Assembly (NCBI GenBank): GCA_017555465.1 | Contig: JAFZGH010000200.1 | Location: 1-28,030 of the forward strand | Length of the DNA: 28,030 bases | Source: Akkermansia sp. | GTDB lineage: Bacteria; Verrucomicrobiota; Verrucomicrobiia; Verrucomicrobiales; Akkermansiaceae | Direction of reading: 5' to 3' | Shown: in pieces, positions 21,482 through 28,030 of the stretch | How the letters are laid out: the number at the start of each line of letters is the position of its first letter | How positions within the stretch are numbered: position 1 is the stretch's first letter | Position numbers and translations under genes: made by a program | The notes under the pieces: generated by a model | What the model was told of the DNA's origin: nothing | Seen by the model: only the letters and a program-made list of their open reading frames with translations | Databases searched by the model: none

Positions 21482-22624
21482 TCAGGCCTGGTAGCGGAGC
21501 TCGCCGTCGATGATGGTCATCACGGTTTCGTATTCAGCATCCAGCACCACCATGTCGGCGGTATAGCCGGGAGCAATCTTGCCCAGGTCGAACAGGCCGA
21601 GGCTCTGGGCCTGATTCCAGGAAGTGGCCTTCACCAGCTCGCTGAGGGGCTTACCGGTAAGCTCCTGCACATTCTTGAGGCCCTTGGCATAACGCAGGGT
21701 GGAACCGGCCAGGTTGCCGCTTTCCAGACGGGCCACGCCACCCTTCACGATGATGGGCAGACCGCCGAGCTGGCCGGGGCCATCAGGCATCCAGGAGCAT
21801 GCCAGGGAGTCGGTAATCATAATCATCTGGTCGATGCTCTTGTTGGTGAAAGTGAGCTTGAGCATGTCCTCGCAGAGGTGAATCTTGTCGCAGATGATTT
21901 CAATCTTCACATCCTTATCCAGCATGCCGGAACCCACGAGGCCGATTTCGCGGTGGTGCTGCGGGCTCATCTGGTTGCAGAAGTGGGTAAGATGCTTCAG
22001 ACCGGCGGCCTTGGCCTTCTTGAAGTCGGCATAGCTGGCGGCGGAGTGACCTGCGGAGCAGGTGATACCGGCAGCGGTGGCCTTGTTGATGAAGTCGATG
22101 GAGCCGGGCATCTCCGGAGCCATGGAGATAAGGAGCACCGGGTAAATGTCATTGAGCATGGCCACTTCCTCATAATCAGCCGGGCGCACGAAGGCGGGGT
22201 TCTGGGCGCCACACTGCTTCGGGTTAATGTAGGGGCCTTCCAGGTGCACACCGGGGGTCTTGGAGCCATTCGGGCTGGCAGCATATTCCTTCACCACGGT
22301 GCAGACATCGGCCAGGGTCTTGGTGCCCAGGGTCAGAGTGGTGGGCAGCCAGGTGGTCACGCCCTCCTTCATCTTGCAATCGGCAATGGTGCGGATGCTT
22401 TCCACCGTGCAGTCGCAGGTATCACAGCCGCCGGCACCGTGGGAGTGAATATCAATGAAACCGGGCATGAGCATGTTGCCGCCGGCGTCAATCGTCTTAT
22501 CAGCCTCAGCGGTTTCACCGGGCTGCAGCACAGCAATAATCTTGCTGCCTTCTACCAGAACAGAACCACCGGGCAGATCAATGCCGGGGGAAATGATGTG
22601 GGCATTTGTAATGAGTGTCTTCAT
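21482..22624 (-). CDS. nagA: N-acetylglucosamine-6-phosphate deacetylase
   Basis: 380 residues from ATG 22624 (a GTG at 22648 adds eight unlikely residues). NagA removes the acetyl group from GlcNAc-6-phosphate, the committed step in using or recycling amino sugars from mucin, chitin or the cell wall. Amidohydrolase features: GFIDIHSHGAGG, the metal glutamate in VHLEGPYINP, histidines in SAGHSAASYAD and LKHLTHFCNQMSP, and the catalytic aspartate in MITDSLA. The end, GKIAPGYTADMVVLD, is also typical. There is no Shine-Dalgarno. It is transcribed divergently from dnaB. No nagB or transporter is in view. Confidence 0.94.
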   Translation of the reverse strand: MKTLITNAHIISPGIDLPGGSVLVEGSKIIAVLQPGETAEADKTIDAGGNMLMPGFIDIHSHGAGGCDTCDCTVESIRTIADCKMKEGVTTWLPTTLTLGTKTLADVCTVVKEYAASPNGSKTPGVHLEGPYINPKQCGAQNPAFVRPADYEEVAMLNDIYPVLLISMAPEMPGSIDFINKATAAGITCSAGHSAASYADFKKAKAAGLKHLTHFCNQMSPQHHREIGLVGSGMLDKDVKIEIICDKIHLCEDMLKLTFTNKSIDQMIMITDSLACSWMPDGPGQLGGLPIIVKGGVARLESGNLAGSTLRYAKGLKNVQELTGKPLSELVKATSWNQAQSLGLFDLGKIAPGYTADMVVLDAEYETVMTIIDGELRYQA

Positions 22625-22646
22625 AATCGTGAATATAAGGGGGTAC

Positions 22647-22668
22647 ACAGCAGGTTCATTCCTACTGT
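22647..22668. promoter_or_regulatory. Inverted repeat in the nagA leader, possible operator
   Basis: ACAGCAGG (22647-22654) and CCTACTGT (22661-22668) form an 8-bp inverted repeat with one mismatch and a six-base spacer, between the predicted nagA promoter and the start codon. Amino-sugar genes are often controlled by a dimeric repressor, so this is a plausible site, without proof. Confidence 0.4.
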
Positions 22669-22678
22669 TTACAAAGTA

Positions 22679-22707
22679 ATTTTATCCATAAGCCTACCCC
22701 GATGCAA
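22679..22707 (-). promoter_or_regulatory. Predicted nagA promoter
   Basis: Minus-strand TTGCAT (22702-22707), 17-bp spacer and TAAAAT (22679-22684). The -35 is weak. The leader would be about 48 bases. Confidence 0.4.
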
Positions 22708-22768
22708 GGCAAAAGAATAAAAAAGTACAATGCGCCTGTTCTCTCGGAAGCAAGACACATTTTTGAAC

Positions 22769-22797
22769 TTGCCAAGCGGGGTAAGAAATAGTACCAT
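22769..22797 (+). promoter_or_regulatory. Predicted dnaB promoter
   Basis: TTGCCA (22769-22774), 17-bp spacer and TACCAT (22792-22797). Transcription would begin near 22804, after the upstream candidate starts at 22730 and 22796, which favours ATG 22823 as the dnaB start. The same -35 hexamer occurs before the tRNA-Gln gene. Confidence 0.5.
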
Positions 22798-22822
22798 GCA
22801 CCCCGCGCGTATCCCAGCCTGC

Positions 22823-24262
22823 ATGAGCACAGAAACTTACAACAAAGCCGATTTGAAAGCCGGAGCAGCCGTACCCGGCAACACCAACGTGGTGATGCCA
22901 CAGGCACCCGCCATCGAAAAGAGCCTGCTGGCCATGATGACGATTGACCCCACCAACATCGTCTCCCAGTGCGTCTCCAAAGGCATGACGGGCGATTTCT
23001 TCTACATTCCCGCACACCGCATCCTCTGGGAAATCTTCCGCGAGCGCTACGACAAAGGCATCCCGATTGACGTGACCTCTGTCATGCAGCAGCTGGCAGA
23101 CAAAAAGCAGCTGGAGGCCGTGGGCGGAGCATCCGGCCTCATGGACATTTTCTCCTACACCACCAACACGGGCTTATTCAACCTGCATTTTGAAACCCTG
23201 AAGGAGAAATACATCCGCCGCAGCATCATCCTCACCGCCAACCAGGCCAGCGAATCCGCCTACACCAGCGATGCCGAGGTGGACGCCCTGCTGGATGAAA
23301 CCGAGCAGGCTGTGCTGAAAATCCGCCAGAGCACGGATAAAGGCGGTGAGTGGAAACTGAGCGCCGACATTGCCGCCGCCATCACCAACATGGAGCGCAT
23401 GATGAGCAGCAAGGGCGAAGTGCTGGGCCTCACCACCGGCTACCCCCGCCTGGACACCATGATTAACGGCCTGAAAGGCGGCGAACTATTCATCATCGCC
23501 GCGCGTCCGTCCATGGGTAAGACTTCCTTCCTGCTCAACATCATGGAGCACCTGGCGCTCAACGTCAAGAAACCCATTCTCATCTTCTCCTGCGAAATGC
23601 CCAGCGTACAGCTGGTGGAGCGTCTGCTCTACGCCCGCAGTGGCGTGAGCAAGCAGACCCTCGTGGCCAACCGCGGCAGCGTGGTGAAAGAAGACCTCAA
23701 GCGCATCAAAGGCGCCATCAACGAGCTGAAGGCCAGCAACATCGTGATTGATGACACCGCCGCCATCTCCATTGCCGAGCTGCGTGCCAAAGCCCGCCGG
23801 GTCATGCGCGACCACCCGGACCTCTGCTGCATCGGCATTGACTACCTGCAGCTCATGCGCTCGCACACCAAACAGGCCCAGAACAGCCGCGAACGCGAAA
23901 TTGCCGAAATCTCCGGCGGTCTGAAGAGCCTGGCCAAAGAACTCAACCTGCCCATCATCGCCCTGGCCCAGCTGAACCGTGGCCCGGAAAACCGCCCCGG
24001 CAAGAACAAAGGCGTGCCCATGATGAGTGACCTGCGTGAATCCGGCGCTATCGAACAGGACGCCGACATGATCGGCCTGCTGTACCGCATGGCTTACTAC
24101 GCAGAAGACGATGAGGAGCGCGAATCTGTGGGGTCTGACGCCAACCTGGCCCTCTCCAAGAACCGAAACGGCCCCACGGGCGACGTGCCGCTGACCTTCA
24201 TCCCCGAACTGATGCGTTTCCTGCCGCGCGTCCCCCGCCCGGATGAGGAAGAAGAAGGCTGA
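22823..24262 (+). CDS. dnaB: Replicative DNA helicase DnaB
   Basis: 479 residues from ATG 22823. DnaB is the hexameric helicase that unwinds DNA ahead of the replisome. The N-terminal domain is visible as APAIEKSLLAMM, FFYIPAHRILWEIF and PIDVTSVMQQLADKKQLEAVGG. The RecA-like domain has Walker A ARPSMGKTS at 227-235, the sensor segment FSCEMPSVQLVERLL, Walker B CCIGIDYLQLM and LAQLNRGPENR. SDLRESGAIEQDADMI, in which the glutamate and arginine finger region lie, is intact. Two longer starts (22730, 22796) add poorly conserved residues and are upstream of, or on, the predicted promoter. No intein or insertion is present. The acidic end (RPDEEEEG) is ordinary. Confidence 0.95.
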   Translation: MSTETYNKADLKAGAAVPGNTNVVMPQAPAIEKSLLAMMTIDPTNIVSQCVSKGMTGDFFYIPAHRILWEIFRERYDKGIPIDVTSVMQQLADKKQLEAVGGASGLMDIFSYTTNTGLFNLHFETLKEKYIRRSIILTANQASESAYTSDAEVDALLDETEQAVLKIRQSTDKGGEWKLSADIAAAITNMERMMSSKGEVLGLTTGYPRLDTMINGLKGGELFIIAARPSMGKTSFLLNIMEHLALNVKKPILIFSCEMPSVQLVERLLYARSGVSKQTLVANRGSVVKEDLKRIKGAINELKASNIVIDDTAAISIAELRAKARRVMRDHPDLCCIGIDYLQLMRSHTKQAQNSREREIAEISGGLKSLAKELNLPIIALAQLNRGPENRPGKNKGVPMMSDLRESGAIEQDADMIGLLYRMAYYAEDDEERESVGSDANLALSKNRNGPTGDVPLTFIPELMRFLPRVPRPDEEEEG

Positions 24263-24267
24263 TAACC

Positions 24268-25173
24268 ATGCTGCACCGCCTCTATCCAGCGCTGGTCATG
24301 TGTCTGCTGGGACTGCTCATGGCTGCCTGCCAGCAATTCCCCGGCCCACCAACACCTGCCGTGGTGCTCGATATCGGCCACACCGCCGAATATCCCGGCG
24401 CACGCACACCGGGCCAAGCAGGAGGCAAGCGCTTCTCAGAGTTCGAATTCTGGTGCGAGAACGCAAAGTACACTCGCCAGGTGATTGAGGAGGCCGGATT
24501 CCCCTGCGTCATCTGCAACCGGGGAGATGAGCCCGATGATGAACAACTGGAGGAACTGGCCGAACAAAGCGATGTCCTCTTTCTGGGCAAGAATGAAAAA
24601 CCCGGCCGTCGCTATCCCTCGCGCTACTTCCCGGACCGCGTGGCCGCCGGCATCATCAGCGCAGACTACGCCGTATACCGCCAGGCCCCGGCAGCCATTT
24701 TCCTGCACCACAACAGCACCAGCAGCCGCTGGCGGCGCTATGGGCAGAAATCCATCATCCTGGCAAACCGGCACAACGGATCACCCCTTGCCCAGGCCAT
24801 TGCCGACTCCCTCAACGCCCGCGTGCTCAACCACGGCATGCCCAACCGAGGCCAGCGCTGCAAAGTACAGACCCGCTTCTACGATGCCTCCCGCGGCGGC
24901 GGCTGGCTCAACGTATGTGACGACGCCGGCATCCCCGCCGCCATCATCGAAGCCGCATTCCTCAACAACCGGAAACACGCCCGCTACCTGGCAGACCCCG
25001 CCAACGCCCGCCGCTATGCCGAAGCCGTGGGCCACGGTGTTGTGCATTATCTGCGCAGCCGCAGCGGCACCCAGCACCGCCGCGCCAATGTAGACGAACC
25101 AGATGAAGGCTCGTTCGGCTACGCGCGGGAATCACGGCGGCTGGATGTACCAGGTGCGCGCCACCTGCTGTAG
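24268..25173 (+). CDS. Lipoprotein N-acetylmuramoyl-L-alanine amidase (Amidase_3 family)
   Basis: 301 residues. The signal sequence ends with lipobox LMAAC, so C21 should be lipidated. The amidase fold begins with VVLDIGHTAE (zinc ligand H38); a glutamate in RFSEFEFWCEN (E58 likely) is the second ligand, H147 or H148 in FLHHNS the third, and E228 in AAIIEAAFLNN the catalytic glutamate. Such enzymes cut the bond between MurNAc and L-alanine and are used to split daughter cells or recycle wall. The conserved block AGHGG seen in many relatives is IGHTA here. The C-terminal 30 residues are basic and probably disordered. It starts six bases after the dnaB stop, with GAAGAAGG upstream, so it is probably co-transcribed with dnaB. 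Confidence 0.88.
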   Translation: MLHRLYPALVMCLLGLLMAACQQFPGPPTPAVVLDIGHTAEYPGARTPGQAGGKRFSEFEFWCENAKYTRQVIEEAGFPCVICNRGDEPDDEQLEELAEQSDVLFLGKNEKPGRRYPSRYFPDRVAAGIISADYAVYRQAPAAIFLHHNSTSSRWRRYGQKSIILANRHNGSPLAQAIADSLNARVLNHGMPNRGQRCKVQTRFYDASRGGGWLNVCDDAGIPAAIIEAAFLNNRKHARYLADPANARRYAEAVGHGVVHYLRSRSGTQHRRANVDEPDEGSFGYARESRRLDVPGARHLL

Positions 25174-25175
25174 CT

Positions 25176-25790
25176 CTAATCCAGCTCCGGCATAGCAATG
25201 ATACGCGGAGCAACGGACTGCAACATCCGCAAGGGAGACGCCGCCACCCAGGTCGCCAGCACTTTCAACGCCGCACAAGGCAGCACCAGCCCCGGCACAT
25301 CACAACACAAAACCAGCAACAGCAGAAGCGGCAGCAGCAACACCCGCAGCTGCAACTGCCAGCGAGCCGCCGCCATGCGCGGGATATTCAATGCTGCAGC
25401 CAGCAGCAGCACGATGCAGAGAATCAGAATCAGCTCCCCCTGGCGATATAACAGCAATTCACCACTGAAAAGCGTATACACCCAGCTGACTGGTGCAATC
25501 GGAGCCAGGCAAGAACAGGCCGCCAACATCCAGCGGGTGATAACATTTCCCCGTCCTGCCAACAGCACAACATGGCACCACACCGCCACCAGTACCACCA
25601 GCACCACCGCCACCTGCAGCAGAAAAGATGATACCAGCCCACAGGCAATCCCCCCCAGCGGCAGGTAGAGCACCAGCAGCAACGGCTCTACCACCGCCAG
25701 CACTGCGCACGCCAGCAGTGCATAACGCGCAGCTGCCGCCAGCCTCGACACCAACTGCCGCACCGCAGGCAATATAGGGTACTCAATCAT
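25176..25790 (-). CDS. Polytopic membrane protein, function unknown
   Basis: 204 residues, very leucine- and valine-rich, with about five or six hydrophobic segments (for example ALLACAVLAVVEPLLLVLYL, LLQVAVVLVVLVAVWCHVVLLAG and LLLPLLLLLVLCC). I recognise no family or motif. Its start overlaps the prmC stop (ATGA), so it is the third gene of the prfA-prmC operon. It converges tail to tail with the amidase gene with only two bases between, and no terminator is visible. Confidence 0.75.
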   Translation of the reverse strand: MIEYPILPAVRQLVSRLAAAARYALLACAVLAVVEPLLLVLYLPLGGIACGLVSSFLLQVAVVLVVLVAVWCHVVLLAGRGNVITRWMLAACSCLAPIAPVSWVYTLFSGELLLYRQGELILILCIVLLLAAALNIPRMAAARWQLQLRVLLLPLLLLLVLCCDVPGLVLPCAALKVLATWVAASPLRMLQSVAPRIIAMPELD

Positions 25791-26701
25791 TCCGCACAGG
25801 GGGATTCTTCTTCCGTTACAGGTTCAGGGCGCACAGGCGCAAAGCCCATGGGGAAACGAGCCTTGCCGCTCATATCCGTCAGCACGCGGCACTGGGTATA
25901 CCCCAGCTCCGCCATCAAATCACGCACCGCCGGGCCCTGGTCGTGCCCCACCTCCAGCATCACCAGCGCGCGGGTTGCCAGGTGCGGCAACGCCTCCGCC
26001 AGGAAACGCCGCACCACATCCAGCCCGTCAGCCCCGCCATAAAGCGCCGTTGCGGGGTCATGCTGCACCTCGGCAGACACCGCCTCCCCCTCCGGCACAT
26101 ACGGGAGATTAGCCAGCACCAAATCAAACAATCCCGACGGCGGCTGCACAGCCCCCTCCTCCGGCGCATCCCAGGCAGAGAACAAATCGCTGCGGTAGGT
26201 CTTCACTCGCGCGCCCAGGGCAGTGGCATTCTCCAGCGTAAGCGAAAGCGCCGCCTCGGAAATATCCGCCATGATGACCTCCGGCGCCTGCCGCGCCAGC
26301 TCCAGCGCCAGCGTGATACCGATAATACCACTGCCGCACCCCATATCCAGCACCCGCATTCCCGCGCGGCGCGGGGCCATCTGCAGCGCAAACTCTACCA
26401 GCTCCTCCGTCTCCGGGCGGGGAATCAGCGCGCGGGCATCCGTGCGGAACTCGCGGCGGAAGAACTCAGTACTCCCCAGCAGGTGCTGCAGGGGCACCCC
26501 CTGCCCGCGCTGCTTGAGCAACTCGCGCAGCGGCATGAGCTTATCCTCCGGCAGCGGGTCATCATAATGCAGGTACAGCCAGGTCTTGTTGCACCCCAGC
26601 ACATGCACCATGAGGCTCTGCATCGAATGCCGGGCGCCCTCCACCCCGCGGGATTCCAGATACTCCGTGCCGCTCGTCAGCACCTCCTGAACGGTCTTCA
26701 T
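25787..26701 (-). CDS. prmC: Peptide chain release factor N5-glutamine methyltransferase
   Basis: 304 residues from ATG 26701 (ATG 26707 is possible). PrmC methylates the glutamine of the GGQ motif in release factors; its substrate gene prfA is directly upstream. The N-terminal domain ends in GSTEFFRREFRTD with ARALIPRPETEELVEFAL; the SAM site is VLDMGCGSGIIGITLAL. The catalytic NPPY motif reads NLPY (in LVLANLPYVPEG), so the second position is leucine. The asparagine and tyrosine that contact the glutamine remain. The start lies 8 bases from the prfA stop and the stop overlaps the next gene. Confidence 0.92.
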   Translation of the reverse strand: MKTVQEVLTSGTEYLESRGVEGARHSMQSLMVHVLGCNKTWLYLHYDDPLPEDKLMPLRELLKQRGQGVPLQHLLGSTEFFRREFRTDARALIPRPETEELVEFALQMAPRRAGMRVLDMGCGSGIIGITLALELARQAPEVIMADISEAALSLTLENATALGARVKTYRSDLFSAWDAPEEGAVQPPSGLFDLVLANLPYVPEGEAVSAEVQHDPATALYGGADGLDVVRRFLAEALPHLATRALVMLEVGHDQGPAVRDLMAELGYTQCRVLTDMSGKARFPMGFAPVRPEPVTEEESPCAE

Positions 26702-26708
26702 GCCCATC

Positions 26709-27782
26709 TTACTTGAGTTCATCCATGCGCTCCTCCATCTCCACATGCTGCATACGGGCAATCACCTCATCCAGAGCACCCGTCGTCACCACAATATCAA
26801 GATTATACGCCGTGTAACCGATTCGGTGGTCCGTAAACCGGTTCTGGGGGAAATTGTACGTGCGGATTTTTTCCTCGCGGCCACCGCTGCCGATAAGAGC
26901 GCGGCGCTGGGCCGAATACGACTCCTGCGCCTCGCGCTGCTTCATCTCAAAAAGGCGCGCACGCAGAATCCGCATACCTGTCTCCTTGTTCTTCAACTGG
27001 GAGCGCTCATTCTCACAGCGCACCATGATACCGCTGGGCAGGTGGAAAATCTGCACGGCAGATTCCGTGCGGTTCACATGCTGCCCACCGGCACCGCCTG
27101 CGCGGCAGGTCTCAATGCGCAAATCCTCCGGGCGGATTTCCACATCCACCTCCTCAGCCTCCGGCAGCACCGCCACCGTGGCCGTACTCGTATGAATACG
27201 CCCCTGCGTCTCCGTGGCAGGCACGCGCTGCACTCGGTGTACGCCGCTCTCGTACTTCAGGAATCGGAACACCTCCTCGCCGGAGATACGCACCGTCACC
27301 TCCTTGAAACCGCCGATATCATTCGGGCTGGCATCCAGCACCTCCAGGCGCCAGCCGCGGCTCTCGGCATAGCGCTGGTACATCCCCAGCAGATCTGCCG
27401 CAAAGAGCGCCGCCTCATCGCCCCCCGTCCCTGCGCGGATTTCCACCAGCGCATCGCGGTCCTCCGTCTCATCGCGCGGCAACAGGCTGTACTGAATCTT
27501 CTCCGTCAGCTTTTCCACGCGCGGCTCCATATCCTCCAGCTCTGCGGCAGCCAGCTCAGCCATTTCCGGGTCATCACCTCCGGCCAGCTCGCGATTCTCC
27601 TCAATCTGCTGGCGCGTCTCCAGCAAGGTTTCCCAATCACGCAGCAACTCCTGCACGCGGCGCAACTCGCGCATCAGTTCCCCCGCGCGGCGCGGGTCCT
27701 GAAATAAGGTCGGGTCTGCTGACTGCGCTTCCAGCTCAGCCAGACGTTCGCGGCGTTTTTCGATAAGAGGGGCGTAATCCAT
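26709..27782 (-). CDS. prfA: Peptide chain release factor 1
   Basis: 357 residues, a normal length. RF1 ends translation at UAA and UAG. The stop-codon recognition tripeptide is P-A-T (in RVPATETQGRIHTS), which marks RF1 rather than RF2. The catalytic GGQ is in GGAGGQHVN. Also typical are EIRAGTGGDEAALFA, KYESGVHRVQRVP and REEKIRTYNFPQNRFTDHRIG. ATG 27782 has no Shine-Dalgarno, and the predicted transcription start is only about six bases away, so initiation may be close to leaderless. It heads a three-gene operon. Confidence 0.96.
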   Translation of the reverse strand: MDYAPLIEKRRERLAELEAQSADPTLFQDPRRAGELMRELRRVQELLRDWETLLETRQQIEENRELAGGDDPEMAELAAAELEDMEPRVEKLTEKIQYSLLPRDETEDRDALVEIRAGTGGDEAALFAADLLGMYQRYAESRGWRLEVLDASPNDIGGFKEVTVRISGEEVFRFLKYESGVHRVQRVPATETQGRIHTSTATVAVLPEAEEVDVEIRPEDLRIETCRAGGAGGQHVNRTESAVQIFHLPSGIMVRCENERSQLKNKETGMRILRARLFEMKQREAQESYSAQRRALIGSGGREEKIRTYNFPQNRFTDHRIGYTAYNLDIVVTTGALDEVIARMQHVEMEERMDELK

Positions 27783-27794
27783 GCGTGCGCGCCC

Positions 27795-27823
27795 ATTCTA
27801 GCCTACTCCCACACAGCGCGCAA
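27795..27823 (-). promoter_or_regulatory. Predicted prfA promoter
   Basis: Minus-strand TTGCGC (27818-27823), 17-bp spacer and TAGAAT (27795-27800). The start site would be near 27788. Confidence 0.55.
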
Positions 27824-27858
27824 GCGCAATCTGTGTGCTGATATTACATAATTTATGC

Positions 27859-27887
27859 TTGCCATTACCGCACCTCTGTGGTACAAG
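27859..27887 (+). promoter_or_regulatory. Predicted tRNA-Gln promoter
   Basis: TTGCCA (27859-27864), 17-bp spacer and TACAAG (27882-27887), about 45 bases before the tRNA. Confidence 0.4.
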
Positions 27888-27930
27888 TATGCCCACGCGG
27901 TCCACGTTGACTGCGTTTACACACACAGCG

Positions 27931-28003
27931 TGGTCTCGTGGTGTAAAGGTAGCACTAGGGATTTTGATTCCCTCTGTCTAGGTTCGAATCCTGGCGAGAC
28001 TAG
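27931..28003 (+). tRNA. tRNA-Gln (anticodon TTG)
   Basis: 73 bases folding as a full cloverleaf. Acceptor stem TGGTCTC (27931-27937) pairs with GAGACTA (27996-28002), with one G-T pair; discriminator G at 28003. The anticodon stem AGGGA/TCCCT encloses the loop TTTTGAT, with anticodon TTG at 27964-27966, reading CAA and CAG. The T arm is CTAGGTTCGAATCCTGG. The 3' CCA is not encoded (CAAAA follows), so it must be added by the nucleotidyltransferase. No terminator is visible before the window ends. Confidence 0.95.
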
Positions 28004-28030
28004 CAAAATGAATCTCCTGACTGTTGAAAT

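Noticed and set aside
28008..28030. ATG opening a frame after the tRNA (MNLLTVE)
   Set aside because: Only 23 bases are in view and it begins four bases after the tRNA; it cannot be supported.
1..28030. CRISPR arrays, rRNA, transposase or integrase genes
   Set aside because: No spaced direct repeats of CRISPR type, no rRNA sequence and no transposase or integrase motifs were seen on either strand.

Overview
The window looks like a chromosomal segment of a GC-rich Verrucomicrobiota bacterium, most likely a gut Akkermansia-like lineage. This is inferred from a PEP-CTERM sorting tail at the left edge, a complete-looking mraZ-to-murG division and cell wall cluster, N-acetylglucosamine and GH16 glycan functions, and the general absence of strong Shine-Dalgarno sequences. 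I could not run a database search, so the taxonomy is provisional.

Left part (1-3060): an accessory patch. It holds the end of a PEP-CTERM protein, a decayed metK remnant (one frameshift plus a large internal deletion), a visibly AT-rich stretch with a Fic-domain regulator on the minus strand, and about 800 bases without a convincing gene. That last stretch is full of inverted repeats. The Fic promoter sits inside a symmetric array of four TCGGCTCA octamers. Two closely similar terminators, at 204 and 2913, bracket the patch.

Peptidoglycan block (3064-18197): ddh makes meso-diaminopimelate, followed by a small membrane protein gene. Next comes a dcw cluster on the plus strand: mraZ, rsmH, ftsL-like, ftsI-type PBP, murE, murF, mraY, murD, a LysM membrane protein, ftsW and murG. 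It is tightly packed, with ATGA overlaps at mraZ/rsmH and ftsW/murG. GTG repeats with a helical period, of the MraZ-box type, overlap the mraZ promoter. murC, murB, ddl, ftsQ, ftsA and ftsZ do not follow murG. Instead there is an L,D-transpeptidase with no signal peptide.

Middle and right part (18273-25790): an apparent operon of an aldo-keto reductase, a secreted GH16 enzyme and a membrane protein starts from a near-consensus promoter that predicts a leaderless mRNA. A minus-strand pair, nagA and an E2-like protein with neither a lipoyl domain nor the catalytic histidine, is divergent from dnaB. dnaB is followed by a lipoprotein N-acetylmuramoyl-L-alanine amidase. prfA, prmC and a membrane protein gene form a minus-strand operon, divergent from a tRNA-Gln(TTG) at the right edge.

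The window joins precursor supply (ddh), Mur ligases, lipid-linked steps (mraY, murG), polymerisation (ftsW, PBP), remodelling (L,D-transpeptidase, amidase) and amino-sugar recycling (nagA). The least explained items are the Fic operator array and the structured tract beside it, the 185-residue N-terminal extension on RsmH, the degenerate E2-like protein and the broken metK.
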